DNA from: Cyclina sinensis
Lineage: Eukaryota > Mollusca > Bivalvia > Venerida > Veneridae
Reading direction: 5' to 3'
DNA length: 64,000 bases
Assembly (NCBI GenBank): GCA_012932295.1
Contig: JAAONU010000013.1
Coordinates: 41,678,627 to 41,742,626 of the forward strand
Shown here: piece after piece, positions 51,300-63,220 of the stretch
How positions within the stretch are numbered: position 1 is the first letter of the stretch
Layout of the letters: each line of letters starts with the position of its first letter
Made by a program: the position numbers and the translations under genes
Notes under the pieces: generated by a model
What the model saw: the letters and a program-made list of their open reading frames with translations, nothing else
What the model was told of the DNA's origin: nothing
The model's database searches: none

Positions 51300-51431
51300 A
51301 TGACATGGTTCATACTCATGCTTGTATCTTATTTAATCAGTGAATTATTTTATTGATACAACATGTTTTTACATAACCATTGTATGCACTGTGATACCGA
51401 AATAAATCTATCTATCTATCTATCTATCTAA
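51300..51431 (+). repeat. Possible retroposon 3' tail with (ATCT)n
   Basis: GTGATACCGAAATAAATCTA runs into an ATCT tetranucleotide repeat (51407-51430). A short unique segment ending in a simple tetranucleotide tail is typical of LINE/SINE 3' ends, but the body upstream was not recognised. Confidence 0.45.
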
Positions 51432-53282
51432 AGAATAAGTTAATGCAACTAAATAAAACGCTTTTTCAGGTAAGTCAACATTTCTTCCGCGTAACTGTAT
51501 TAAAATCGATTTTTTAGCCACATTTGTAACGAATGAAATTGTTAGATACAAAATACACAGCTGAAGAAAGAAGTTTGCTATTGGTGAAAAGTGTTTAGGA
51601 CAGAATTCGTAATTGCTAGTTTTATTGCCTCTGAAAATAATGCAAAAATAAAAACATAAATACAGTCGTAAATTAAACATAAAAACGTTTTTGAAAAAAT
51701 ATCCTTATTGGAATAAATATATATAAAATAAATATGACTGAATATTTAATCTATTTTACTGGAATGGATACTGACACTTTTAGCACTGAACTCAAAAGTT
51801 TTTGTTCACAGACTCAACTGCTACGGATAAGTACGTGCGTTCAATATTTGCCATGCCTGAAAACTATACACTTATCGAACATAAATTTTGGACTGTATCT
51901 AAGCCGATCATATTTTTAAAAGATATTTCTTCTTTTCTATGAAACAAGAAAAAAAGGATTAAATGATGTTTTGGCAAAATAATTTTTAAGGTATCGCATT
52001 TCCTGCTTTATTCTTTTTGGTAGAAGAATAACGAAAGAGATCCGTCAGAACAGAACTTTGGGTTCTTTAACATTTTAATTGATTGACATACATGTTGATT
52101 TATAGTTCAACTTATTCTGCTGTTTCGTTTCGTTTCACTGTTAATTTTGATTAAGTAGCATTTAAATCAGAGGAACTGAAATGAACACAGTTGTTTTCAG
52201 TAATGACTGTTATTTCCTGGTGAGCATAAAAGTGCCTCGTCAAATGATTATTGTTTTACTCCTACAGAATCGTCGTCGACATGCAAGCACCTAGTTATAA
52301 TAGTACAGTTTCCAACCATGACATTTTGTAAGGTTGCTGGACAAAAAACTGATGCCTCCGCGCACTTCTGACTTCTTAATCTAACCGTTCGCGCTCAGAA
52401 GTAACAGTTGAAAAGTTCCTTGTGCCGGAAGTGTTGAAACGAAAAACGAGCATAATACACTATATCTAAATAACCCTTATAAACAACGAAATTCTTACGT
52501 AGCGAAAGATATCTTTCATACAGAAACACAAATAACATCACAGCAATTGACAAATTATAGCAAGACTGACAACTAACCCGACACCAAGTCAGCAATTTAA
52601 GACAAAACAGCAAAATAACAATCTAATAAAGGCGAATAAGATACTTGACCGTTACGAGGGAAACTGTAAAATTGCAATATATACACAACAAACCTACATG
52701 ACAGAAGAGAATGGAGGCCGTTATTTCGCTGTCAGATTTTATTCCCAGCTTAGAGACTCTTACAGTAAATTCAAAGGTTCTTAATTTGGTTGAAACAAAA
52801 GTAGAAATTTTATATCATGTTTAACCTTAAAGTTTTAAGTGCATGCAGTAAGAGAACACGCCAATAATATTGTTTTATATAAACGAAAGTCAATGACACT
52901 TGTAAAAACGATGTAGAACATTTCTTTTGTCTCTAGGAAACTGGATAACTGTCATGTGAACCGATGAATAGACAAGAAATCATGTCCCTCGGCGTATAAT
53001 GTCAGACGAGTATCACAGTGCTCCAGTTCACCAACGTGTTACAAGTACCAGTTATTCGTGTAAAAAACTAGAAACAGCCAACACTGACAACATTATATGA
53101 TATACTCTATTTCAAATGCAATTTTCAGCCGCCCTCTGACAGTGTCCCTACACGGGGGAATACAGACCGCTGATATACCATCCTTGATGTAGACAAAAAC
53201 AATCGTATTTATGTTCCCTATGGATCCGGTGATAGTCGGCATTGATAGCCCATGACAAAGAAAACCCACACTACTACTTATA
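51432..53282. other. Unassigned non-coding stretch
   Basis: No supported gene or repeat. Confidence 0.4.
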
Positions 53283-54712
53283 CAAGAGGGCCATGATGGC
53301 CCTGTATCGCTCACCTGAGTATGACTGCTTTTAACAAAGTTGCTATGGACCTGGTTAATTGACCCCAGATGACCCATATTCAAACTTGACCTAGAAATTA
53401 TTGAAACATTCTCTTTGACAAATTTCAAGGTTATTTGTACTGAAAATGTAACCTCTAGAGTGTTAACAAGGTTTTTCCATATTTGGGCTCTGTGACCTAG
53501 TTTTTGACCCCAGATAATCCATATCCAAACTTGAGCTACAAATCATCAAAACAACCTTTCTGACAAATTTTCAGGACATTTGGACTGAAAATGTAGCCTC
53601 TAGAGTGTCTACAAAGTTTTTCGATATTTGGGCTCTGTGATCTAGATGTTTCGACTCCAGATGACCAATCTTCAAACTTGACCTAAAAACCATAGAATTA
53701 AGCTTTCTGACAAATTTCCAGGTTATTTGGACTGAAAAAGCTATCTTTAGAATGTTAACAAGGTTTTTCCATATTTGGACTCTGTGACCTAGTTTGTGAC
53801 CCTAGATGACCCATATTCAAACTTGATCTAGAAATCTTCAAGGCAACCTTTCTGACAAATTTCCAGATTATTTTGGCTGAAAATGCAACCTCTAGAGTAG
53901 TAACAAGATGTTTCTATTTTAGGGTTTTGTGACCTAGTATTTGAACCCAGATGACCCATATTCAAACTTAAGCTAGAAATCATAGAAGCAACCTTCCTAA
54001 CAAATTTCCAGATTATTTGGACTAAAAATGTTACCTCTAGAGTGTTAACAAAGTTTTTCAATATTTGGGCTCTGTGACCTAGTTTTTGAACCAAGATGAC
54101 CCATATTCAAACTTGAGCTAGAAATCACAGAAACAACCTTCCTGGCAAATTTCCAGATTATTGGTCTAAAAATGTTACCTCTAGAGTGTTAACAAGGTTT
54201 TTCAATATTTGGGCTCTGTGACCTAGTTTTTGAACCCAGATGACTTAAACTGAACTTGACCTAGAAATTGTCAAAACAACCTTTCTGACAAATTTCCAGA
54301 TTATTTGGGCTGAAAATGTAACCTCTAGAGTGTTAACAAGATGTTTCTATTTTTGGGCTCCGTGACTTAGTTTTTTAACCCAGATGACCCATATTTGAAC
54401 TTGAGCTAGAAATGATCGATAGAACCTTTCTGACAAATTTTCAGGATATCTGGACTGAAAAAGTAGCCTCTAGAGTGTTAACAAAGTTTTTCTATATTTG
54501 GGCTCTGTGACCTAGTTTTCCAACCCTAATAACCCATGTTCAAACTCGTCCGAGATATTGATGATACAAACATCCTGACCAAGTTTCACGACAATTGAGG
54601 CAAAAATGTGACCACTAGAGTGTTAACAAATTAATTGTTAACAACGGACGGACGACGGACAAAAGGTGATCAGAAAAGCTCACTCTGTCACTACATGACA
54701 GGTGAGCTAAAA
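53283..54712 (+). mobile_element. Tandem-repeat-carrying element A (about nine 145-bp units)
   Basis: The 5' module has the hairpin GGGCCATGATGGCCC and GCTCACCTG. It is followed by about nine units of roughly 145 bp, each with GTGACCTAGTTTTTGACC, ATGACCCATATTCAAACTTG, TTTCTGACAAATTTCCAG and CTCTAGAGTGTTAACAAG. The last words recur near 53452, 53598, 53745, 53889, 54032, 54178, 54322, 54468 and 54614. A short GGAC tract and the 3' hairpin GCTCACTCTGTCAC-TACATGACAGGTGAGC end the element at CTAA. Open frames in it repeat with the unit and are not genes. It is a non-autonomous element; the 3' hairpin plus CTAA fits a Helitron-like end. Confidence 0.85.
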
Positions 54713-54748
54713 ACCAGTTTCAACGCGAATGTATACATGTATACACCG

Positions 54749-55190
54749 CCGTACTCATCTTTAAACCATCGTCGGAAACCCATGTCCGATCCATTCCGTT
54801 TCACTATATTTATCTACCGTGGGACAATTGGTTGGTAAAATTTCGTACTCATGAATAATTCATTACCTACTTTCATTGGTTTCCGAGAGATTTCCCTTGC
54901 GCAATCTCAGCCAATGAAAGTACTCGTTACAATTTGCATTTCGCGCCCATGTTTAAATCTAATTAGGAAATACGACGTACGTCTATTTTAGTAACTTGTC
55001 ATTTTTCATACTCTTCACACTGAAGAGTATCTATTTGTATTGCGGAATCTCATTCGAAGAGGAGTTACTTCCCTCTGCTAATAAATATTCATGAAAACAA
55101 ATAATCTGCCGTCAATTATCCCACGGTACATAATGTAGTTGTGCGGAATATGTACCGGGGTCACCGACGATGCTTTAAACGGGTATTCTG
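54749..55190. mobile_element. Foldback/MITE element with imperfect 78-bp inverted ends
   Basis: The left end (54752-54830) contains TTTAAACCATCGTCGG and CTACCGTGGGACAATTG. The right end (55112-55190) contains the inverted counterparts CAATTATCCCACGGTA and CCGACGATGCTTTAAA. The roughly 280-bp interior has no open frame of note. It lies only 40 bp beyond element A. A collapsed relative is at 35.1 kb. Confidence 0.75.
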
Positions 55191-57663
55191 TTATACCGAG
55201 AAAACCTTACACACTACCGCCACGAGTTTTTACGTCTTAAAAAGAAGATTTATATTAATTTATCTTTCCATAGAGCACGTTCCATAAAACACGACATCAA
55301 AAGCGAAAATAAGTAGATGAGTCATTATGTTTTCCTTTTCAAAAACCAACTGACTGATGCTATTTCAGAACACACTGAAAAGTCTATTCAGAACCTTTTT
55401 TAACCTGTTTGTATATTTTTTCAGAGTTGCACATAATACAGGTCGACACAATTGGGTTGTATACATAAAAAGATAACCTTTTTTAATCCATGTCAAATCC
55501 AACCAAATAATACAAATATACAATTTCTTTGTACACAGACTGTAATATCATTAGTATTTCATATACCTGTTTGATTCTTTTTATTTCTCTACAGCGTATG
55601 CAAATCTAAAATTGCACTGAAGTTGATATAAATTTCAAATTTCAAAGGAACTCTTGGCATTCAATATATACTTTGGAAGCAGTCCTACCTCTTAAATGTT
55701 TTAATTGTCAATTACTTTTTTGATAACATAGATTTAAAAAAAAACAATTCAACTTCCATTTCAACTGAACATTTAACTAATATGCAGATCATGGAATTAT
55801 TGTAATTGAAACCGATTAACTAAGTCAACAAATTAGCTTCAGGGATTAAAAAGCGGATAATACTTATTAAAATATGGAAGGCGGCTTAACATTATACTCA
55901 GAAGAGATTCAATATTTTAACTGAGATATCTTTTTATTAACCACTGCCGTAAACCTGTCACTAAGCGAAATCTTACATAAACGTGTGTTGGTGCATGTTT
56001 TAGTCAAAACACATCGTCTTATGTTATTATTAGTGTCCTTGTGCGCACGATCAATAGTATTCTCTGACAAGTAATAGAAGAAATGTGATTAATTGAATGA
56101 TAAAGCACTTAAGTTGATAGAAACGAAATCGACGTTTGAAATTTCAACCGACTCAGTTTACTATACACTTATTTGTTGCATTAACAGTATAAATCTACAT
56201 TTAGTCATATCTAATAATGGCACGTGTTCATGGCTTTCGTTTTCTACTCATATCAAGTGTGTAAAGGTAGCAATAAAGTTTCAGTTAAGAAAATGATTAG
56301 GTAACCCTTAAGCACGCAAATGCCTGGATGAGAGTTAAAACATTTATTTCGTTACGGCTAGCTTGTCGTTAGACATTTGCTGATAATTTCGTCACTTAAC
56401 ATCTTCTGAAAATTCAGACATTTCATCTCAACATAATCAGAAAGTCGTTCTCAACATGGCAATTCTATAAAACCATGTCTTGCAATTAAGTGATATTACC
56501 CAAGACAGACGTTATTGCGATAAACACGGACTGCAACCGTGTTACTGACATGCTAATTTTAACAAACACTCAAGAGAATCATCAATGATTTAGACTTCAA
56601 ATAAACATTAATCACGAAGGCAATAATTGTATTGTTTTATTTGTTTTTGATTCTCACGAGCTTCAACAGATGCCATATAAATTCAGCACCAAGAAAGGAC
56701 GAGAAACGATTGTTAAGTTGTTGACGCCGTTTGTATCTTGACTGCGCCAGTTTGACGGTCAATAACAAATCTATAATATGGCTTCTTCGTCGCTAATCTA
56801 TTTTCTCCTCTACTGTAAGGTTTTGTTCTAAACAAAATATTTAGAAATGATTTACAATATATTCTTGAGGTAATAGAATAAAAAAAAATTTCCAAGGAGG
56901 ATTATGTTTCAATATGACTTTAAAGAAGACTGATTTGCTTACTCAAATGATTTTGGTTGCATCTTTGCATATTAATCATGTGATTCCGACTTCCTGTGTG
57001 TTTGAATAAAATAACCTCATTCGTCAAGTTGTAAGAGAACATACAAAAGTTTCGTACTGTATCTTCTCATGTTACAACAATATTACAGTATAATCTCAAT
57101 TTCAAACTTTTTATCAATATCATATTAAAGCACATGACAAGATCGAGATTTGATGGAATAACCTGCCCCTAGGTATTTGATAAAACTCTCTTCTTTTTCT
57201 TTCTTATTTGGAGAAACAGTAATCACGGGAATACCTGTATAACCTAAGCTAACTACACTAAACTCAACTAAACTATAAGAGACCACCGATCCAGGAGTCA
57301 CTAGTTTGAACCATCTTTGGGTGTGAGACTCAAGTGGCGTTCTATATCGTAAACAACGGTTTTGTCCAAGGAAGCATACATCTGAAATGTAAGAACTTAT
57401 TTCTCCAACGATGTTAAATAAACACCTAACTCTCTCTTTTAGATGGTATCTGGGGCTTGTTGACATTACAGCTATTTTATGTAAGATCCTACTAACAGTT
57501 TTTAGCTGAAAAAAATCTAGATTTTTTTCGGAAAGGAAACTTAATTTTAAGACATAGCCAATCATATTGCCACAAATTTGATTTAAAAATTAGCTGCTAA
57601 GCCTGAAATTCTTATGTTAACCCAAGGTCTAGTAAATTATTTTTGAAAAGATATTTTCAAAAA
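55191..57663. other. Unassigned non-coding stretch
   Basis: No supported gene. A 146-codon minus-strand frame (57125-57565, ATG start) is the longest unexplained one, but it has no recognised domain and no clear donor or acceptor. At this base composition such a frame is not very surprising by chance. Confidence 0.35.
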
Positions 57664-58094
57664 CAAGAGGGCCATGATGGCCCTGTATCGCTCACCTGAG
57701 TATGACTGCTTTAAACAAAGTTGCTATGGACCTGGTTATTTGACCCCAGATGGCCCATATTCAAACTTGACCTAGAAATTATTGAAACAATCTCTTTGAC
57801 AAATTTCAAGGTTATTTGTACTGAAAATGTTATCTCTAGAGTGTTAACAAGATTTTTCCATATTTGGGCTCTATGACCTAGTTTTTGACCCCAGATTACC
57901 CATATCCAAACTTGAGCTACAAATCATCAAAACAACCTTCCTGACAAATTTCCAGGACATTTGGACTAAAAAATGTAGCCTCTAGAGTGTGTACAAAGTT
58001 TTTCAATATTTGGGCTCTGTGACCTAAATGTTTTGACTTCAGATGACCCATATTCAAATTTGACCTAGAAACCATAGAATTATGCTTTCTGACA

Positions 58095-59270
58095 AATTTC
58101 CAGGTTATTTGGAATTAAAATGTTACCTCTAGAGTGTTAACAAGTTTTTTCCATATTTGGGCTCTGTGACCTAGTTTTTGACCCAAGATGACCCATACTC
58201 CAACTTGAGCTAGAAATCATCAAGAAAACCTGTCTGACAAATTTCCAGGATATTTGGACTGAAAATGTAACCTCTGGAGTGTTAAAAAGTTTTTTACATA
58301 TTTGAACCATGTGACCTAGTTTTTGATCCCAGATGACCCATATCCAAATCTGAGCTAGAAATCTTTGAAACAATCTTTCTGACAAATTTCAAGGACATTT
58401 GGACTAAAAATGTAACCTCTAGAGAATTAACAAGGTTTTTCTACTTTCGGGCTCTGTGACCTAGTTTTTGACCCCAGAAAACCTATATTCAAAACTAAGC
58501 TAGAAATCATCGATAGAACCTTTCTGACAAATTTCCAGGTTATTTGGACTGAAAATGCTACCTTTAGAATGTTAACAAGGTTTTTCCATATTTGGACTCA
58601 GTGACCTAGTTTGTGATTCCAGGTGACCCATATTCGAACTTGATCTAGAAATCCTCAAGGCAACTTTTCTGACAAATTTCCAGATTATTTGGAATTAAAA
58701 TGTAACCTCTAGAGTGTTAACAAGGTTTTTCCATATTTGGGCTCTGTGACCTAGTTTTTGACCCAAGATGACCCATACTCCAACTTGAGCTAGAAATCAT
58801 CAAGAAAACCTGTCTGACAAATTTCCAGGATATTTGGACTGAAAATGTAACCTCTGGAGTGTTAAAAAGTTTTTTACATATTTGAACCATGTGACCTAGT
58901 TTTTGATCCCAGATGACCCATATCCAAATCTGAGCTAGAAATCTTTGAAACAATCTTTCTGACAAATTTCAAGGACATTTGGACTAAAAATGTAACCTCT
59001 AGAGGATTAACAAGGTTTTTTTCTACTTTCGGGCTCTGTGACCTAGTTTTTGACCCCAGAAAACCTATATTCAAAACTAAGCTAGAAATCATCGATAGAA
59101 CCTTTCTGACAAATTTCCAGGTTATTTGGACTGAAAATGCTACCTTTAGAATGTTAACAAGGTTTTTCCATATTTGGACTCTGTGACCTAGTTTGTGAAT
59201 CCAGATGACCCATATTCGAATTTGATCTAGAAATCCTCAAGGCAACTTTTCTGACAAATTTCCAGATTAT
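58095..59270 (+). repeat. 580-bp higher-order duplication inside element B
   Basis: Two adjacent 4-unit blocks, offset by 580 bp, are almost identical, including private variants such as CTCTGGAGTGTTAAAAAGTT (58272 and 58852) and CTACTTTCGGGCTC. Single units within a block differ far more from one another, so the four-unit block was copied as a whole. Confidence 0.85.
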
Positions 59271-59893
59271 TTGGGCTGAAAATGTTACCTCTAGAGTGTT
59301 AACAAGGTTTTTCCATATTTGGGCTCCGTGACCTAGTTTTTGACCCCAGATGACCCATATTTAAACTTGACCTAGAAATTGTCAAAGCAACCTTTCTGAC
59401 AAATTTCCAGATTATTTGGGCTGAAAATGTAACCTCTAGAGTGTTAACAAGGTTTTTCCATATTTGGACTCTGTGACCTAGTTTTTGACCCCAGATGACC
59501 CATATTTGAACTTGACCTAGAAATTGTCAAAACAACCTTTTTGACAAATTTCCAGATTATTTGGGCTGAAAATGTAACCTCTAGAGTGTTAACAAGATTT
59601 TTCTATATTTGGGCTCCGTGACCTAGTTTTTGAACCCAGATTACCCATATTTGAACTTGAGCTAGAAATCATCAATAGAACCTTTCTGACAAATTTCCAG
59701 GATATTTGGACTGAAAAAGTAGCCTCTAGAGTGTTAACAAGGTTTTTCTATATTTGGGCTCTGTGACCTAGTTTTCCAACCCTGATAACCCATGTTCGAA
59801 CTCGTCCGAGATATCAATGAGACAAACATCCCGTGCAAGTTTCATGACAATTGAGGCAAAAATGTGACCACTAGAGTGTTAACGAACTAATTG

Positions 59894-59948
59894 TGGACGG
59901 ACGGACGGACGGACTGACGGACGGACGGACGGACGACGGACGACGGAC
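59894..59948 (+). repeat. (GGAC)n/(GGACGAC)n microsatellite
   Basis: A GGAC tetranucleotide run, interrupted once by GGACTGAC, shifts to GGACGAC heptamers just before the 3' hairpin of element B. Confidence 0.95.
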
Positions 59949-59997
59949 AAAAGGTGATCAGAAAAGCTCACTCTGTCACTACGTGACAGGTGAGCTA

Positions 59998-61388
59998 ATA
60001 AAATGAATTGACTATGGGGCGGGGTCAATTTGACCCCGGGGATCATGATTTGAGCAAACTTGGTTAAGGTCTACTAGGTCATGCTACATGCAAAATTTCT
60101 AAGCTCTAGGCTTTCTGGTTCTGGAGTAGAAGATTTTTTGAAGTTTTTCCTATATAAACTCTATATAAAATCAACTGACCCCCAGGCGGGGTCAATTTGA
60201 CCCCGGGGATCATGATTTGAGCAAACTTGGTAGAAGTCTACTAGTTAATGCTACATGCAAAATATCTAAGCTCCAGGCCTGCAGTTCTGGAGAAGAAGAT
60301 TTTTGAAGTTTTTCCTATATAAACTATATATAAAATGAATTGACTATGGGGCGGGGTCAATTTGACCCCGGGGATCATGATTTAAGCAAACTTGGTAAAG
60401 GTCTACTAGGTAATGCTACATGCAAAATATCTAAGCTCCAGGCTTTGTGGTTCTGGAGAAGAAGATTTTTGAAGTTTTTCCTATATAAACTCTATATAAA
60501 ATCAATTGACCCCCGGGCGGGGTCAACTTGACCCCGGGGATCATGATTTGAGCAAACTTGGTAGAAGTCTACTAGGTAATGCTACATGCAAAATATCTAA
60601 GCTCCAGGCTTTGTGGTTCTGGAGAAGAAGATTTTTGAAGTTTTTCCTATATAAACTCTATATAAAATCAATTGACCCCCGGGGCGGGGTCAATCTGACC
60701 CCGGGGATCATGATTTGAGCAAACTTGGTTAAGGTCTACTTGGTTATGCTACATGCAAAATATCTAAGCTCTAGCCTTTGTGGTTCTGGAGAAGAAGATT
60801 TTTGAAGTTTTTCCTATATAAACTCTATATAAAATTAACTGACCCCCGGGCGGGATCAACTTGACCCCGGGAATCATGATTTGAGCAAACTTGGTAGAAG
60901 TCTACTAGTTAATGCTACATGCAAAATATCTAAGCGCCAGGCTTTGTGGTTCTGGAGAAGAAGATTTTTGAAGTTTTTCCTATATAAATTCTAAGTAAAA
61001 TCTATTTACCCCCGGGGCTGAACCAGTTTGACCCCGGAAGTCATGATTTGAGCAAACTTGACAGAGGTCCCCTAGATGATGCTTCATACCAAATATGAAA
61101 GCTCTGGGCCTTGTTATTTCAGACAAGAAGATTTTTGAAATTTCCATTTTAAAAACACCTTTTAGGGCCTCACAGCCATATTGTGCATTGGACCGGAACC
61201 ATTTGAGCAAACTTGGTAAAGGGACATCTAAGGACCATTAGTATGAAGTTATTTTAAAATTGGGCCAGGGGTTTAGGAGGAGATGTCATTTAAAGAAAAT
61301 GTTGACGACGGACGACGGACGGACGACGGACGCCGGACACAAGGGTATCCTAATAGCTCACTCTGTCACTGCGTGACAGGTGAGCTAA
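59998..61388 (+). mobile_element. Tandem-repeat-carrying element C (about seven 166-bp units)
   Basis: Units of about 166 bp recur, with GATCATGATTTGAGCAAACT starting near 60041, 60207, 60373, 60539, 60706, 60872 and 61041, followed by one decayed unit (about 61190). Each unit carries the palindrome GGGGTCAATTTGACCCC, then CTACATGCAAAATATCTAAG, and TTTTTGAAGTTTTTCCTATA. The tail has a GGAC/GACGAC tract and the same 3' hairpin (GCTCACTCTGTCACTGCGTG, ACAGGTGAGC, TAA) as elements A and B, although the units are unrelated in sequence. It abuts element B with no unique sequence between and lacks its own 5' GGGCCATGATGGCCC module. Confidence 0.85.
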
Positions 61389-62663
61389 AAAACCACGTTT
61401 ATCATGTCTCATTTTTGTCTTTTAAAATGAACTTCACCATTAGACGTCTCATTTTAAACTAAAGATCAGCAAGTTAGATATTTATTTTAAGCTTGACTGA
61501 TTTTGTTTTATTTAATTTTGTAAGAATGATAAGTTCTTAGATTGTTTAAGATTTTTTTGGCCTTGTTGCTACAGTATACACTCACTGGAGTTTTTCTGAG
61601 TATTAAAATATCTATTTTCTATCAAACAGGAGGAAACGTGGCCTCTTCAAGAAATACGATCATCTGATAATGAAAGTACTGAATTCTGGTTTTCACTCCA
61701 TTTCCCTTTTTCCAACATCTTGAGAACATCACGACGCCAATGTTCCTTTAAGTAGACTGAAAGTTTAATAATGAATGCAATTCTGATTCACTCATTGTAA
61801 CGACGACTATATAGGGTTTCCTATCGTGTGAGATTTTATTTGATGCCGAGAGAATATCCACTCATATGCTGTCGGATATATGCGCACAGCTGACACAATT
61901 TTAATCAAAAACCATACTTACAGTTGCCTTTCAGCCTTTTCCATTTACTGTTCATGTAAATAACTGTTTTGCTGTTATATTTTCGACCGTTGACAATTAT
62001 AGTTATATTCTTATAATTATAAATGGCAAAGAGACTGTTAAACACATGTGAATTGTCGGATAACTAGTGAAATAATAGTTTGATGCTTATTTGAAAAAGA
62101 GCATCTTTTCAGAGACACAGACAACTAGTTTTGTTTTATAAGACTTCACAATGACTCAGCGGTCGTGCGTTGTTTAAAAATACACTTAGTTCATATTGTT
62201 ACACTTTGCTCATTTGTTCAGCTATAACACGTTCGTAAATTTTATTAAAGAGAACAATTTTGCATCTCTTCTCTGCTATTTGAGTCTATGACTGCAGATA
62301 TTATTCCATATAACCATTGTCACGACTCAAGTGGACGCGACAGACTTTATGCAAAGAATATCTTCTTTTATATATTGTATAACCTCTACATCATCTATTC
62401 AGTTGTGTCGTTACAATTTCTCTTACAGGCACGAAATTAATCGCTTTTTAGATTAAGAACTAGATTTGACGTTAAGAATATGCCTCAAACCATAGACTGT
62501 TTGCAATTATCTGTTTGAGCACTTGTCCAACAGACGCCATTGGCATCTTCTAATACTGATTTTAATTGATTTCCTCTAAACAATTAATTTTGTTGATAAA
62601 TCATGAAAATACTTTCTACATCTTGAAGGAGTTAAGAATGGGTAAAATGTTTTTATCTATAGC
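61389..62663. other. Unassigned non-coding stretch
   Basis: No supported gene or repeat. Confidence 0.4.
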
Positions 62664-62828
62664 TATTCGAATTGCGAACTGCAGACTATCTGCCAGTTCG
62701 CGATTCGAATTAAGAACTTCGAACAGTGAACTGCAGACTTGTTGCCAGTTCGCGATTCGAATCTTCGAAACGCGAACTGCAAAGTGATTTTTTAGTTGCC
62801 AGTTCGCGATTCTGCGAACTGCAAACCA
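62664..62828. repeat. Three-unit hairpin minisatellite (GCGAACTG...CAGTTCGC)
   Basis: Three units of about 46-60 bp each hold an inverted pair. In unit 1, ATTCGAATTGCGAACTG (62665-62681) faces CAGTTCGCGATTCGAAT (62694-62710), pairing 16 of 17 positions around a 12-base loop. Unit 2 is a weaker version. Unit 3 has a longer loop (AAAGTGATTTTTTAGTTGC) and an extra terminal GCGAACTGC. The stem is CpG-containing (TCGCGA) in a CpG-poor context. Confidence 0.85.
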
Positions 62829-63220
62829 ACTTTACGGATATGCAAAAATAACAATGATGTTTTAGATTAATATAAAGCCTCGCCACTCTCACGTACAATA
62901 AATAATTGTGCTCATCGATATTGTGTTGTATTATTTAAAGTGTAAATTCTTCTGTGCATATTTAAAACAATTTTACCTTCTAGAATGAGATTATACTAAT
63001 GTCAGATATTGTTATCTCATTTATTTTTTTCTAACAAACAATGTTCCATTGTGAGTGTAAAATAATATAGCACCTCTTTTTGTGACGGACTTAACAATCT
63101 GATAAAAATCATTGTCTCAGCATCGCCACCTTTACAAACATCGTGTACTTCATTCAGACGTCTGACACAATTCCGTAAGACCTTTAACCCTTGCCAACTT
63201 ATTTCAAAGAAATCACTTAC
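62829..63220. other. Start of the intron after family member 4
   Basis: This lies just past the splice donor of the minus-strand exon at 63221-63758. An 82-codon open frame overlaps it (63017-63265) without support. Confidence 0.4.

Larger units (their letters stand above)
57664..59997 (+). mobile_element. Tandem-repeat-carrying element B (about fifteen 145-bp units)
   Basis: It has the same 5' module, unit and 3' hairpin as element A at 53.3 kb, but with about fifteen units and a longer GGAC microsatellite (about 59894-59948). A block of four units (about 580 bp) is itself duplicated with very few changes: about 58095-58690 matches about 58675-59270. That is a higher-order repeat formed by recent unequal exchange. 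The element ends GCTCACTCTGTCACTACGTG, ACAGGTGAGC, then TAA. No coding capacity. Confidence 0.88.

Noticed and set aside
57125..57565. 146-codon minus-strand open frame with an ATG
   Set aside because: No recognisable domain, no shared family motif and no clear splice signals. One frame of this length is plausible by chance in 64 kb of AT-rich DNA.
58137..58965. Two nearly identical 82-codon minus-strand frames, suggestive of duplicated genes
   Set aside because: They are the same position in two copies of the 580-bp higher-order repeat of a non-coding array.
60340..60718. Repeated plus-strand frames with the same peptide in successive units
   Set aside because: The 166-bp unit is not a multiple of three, so the frame is lost between units; the peptides are by-products of the repeat.
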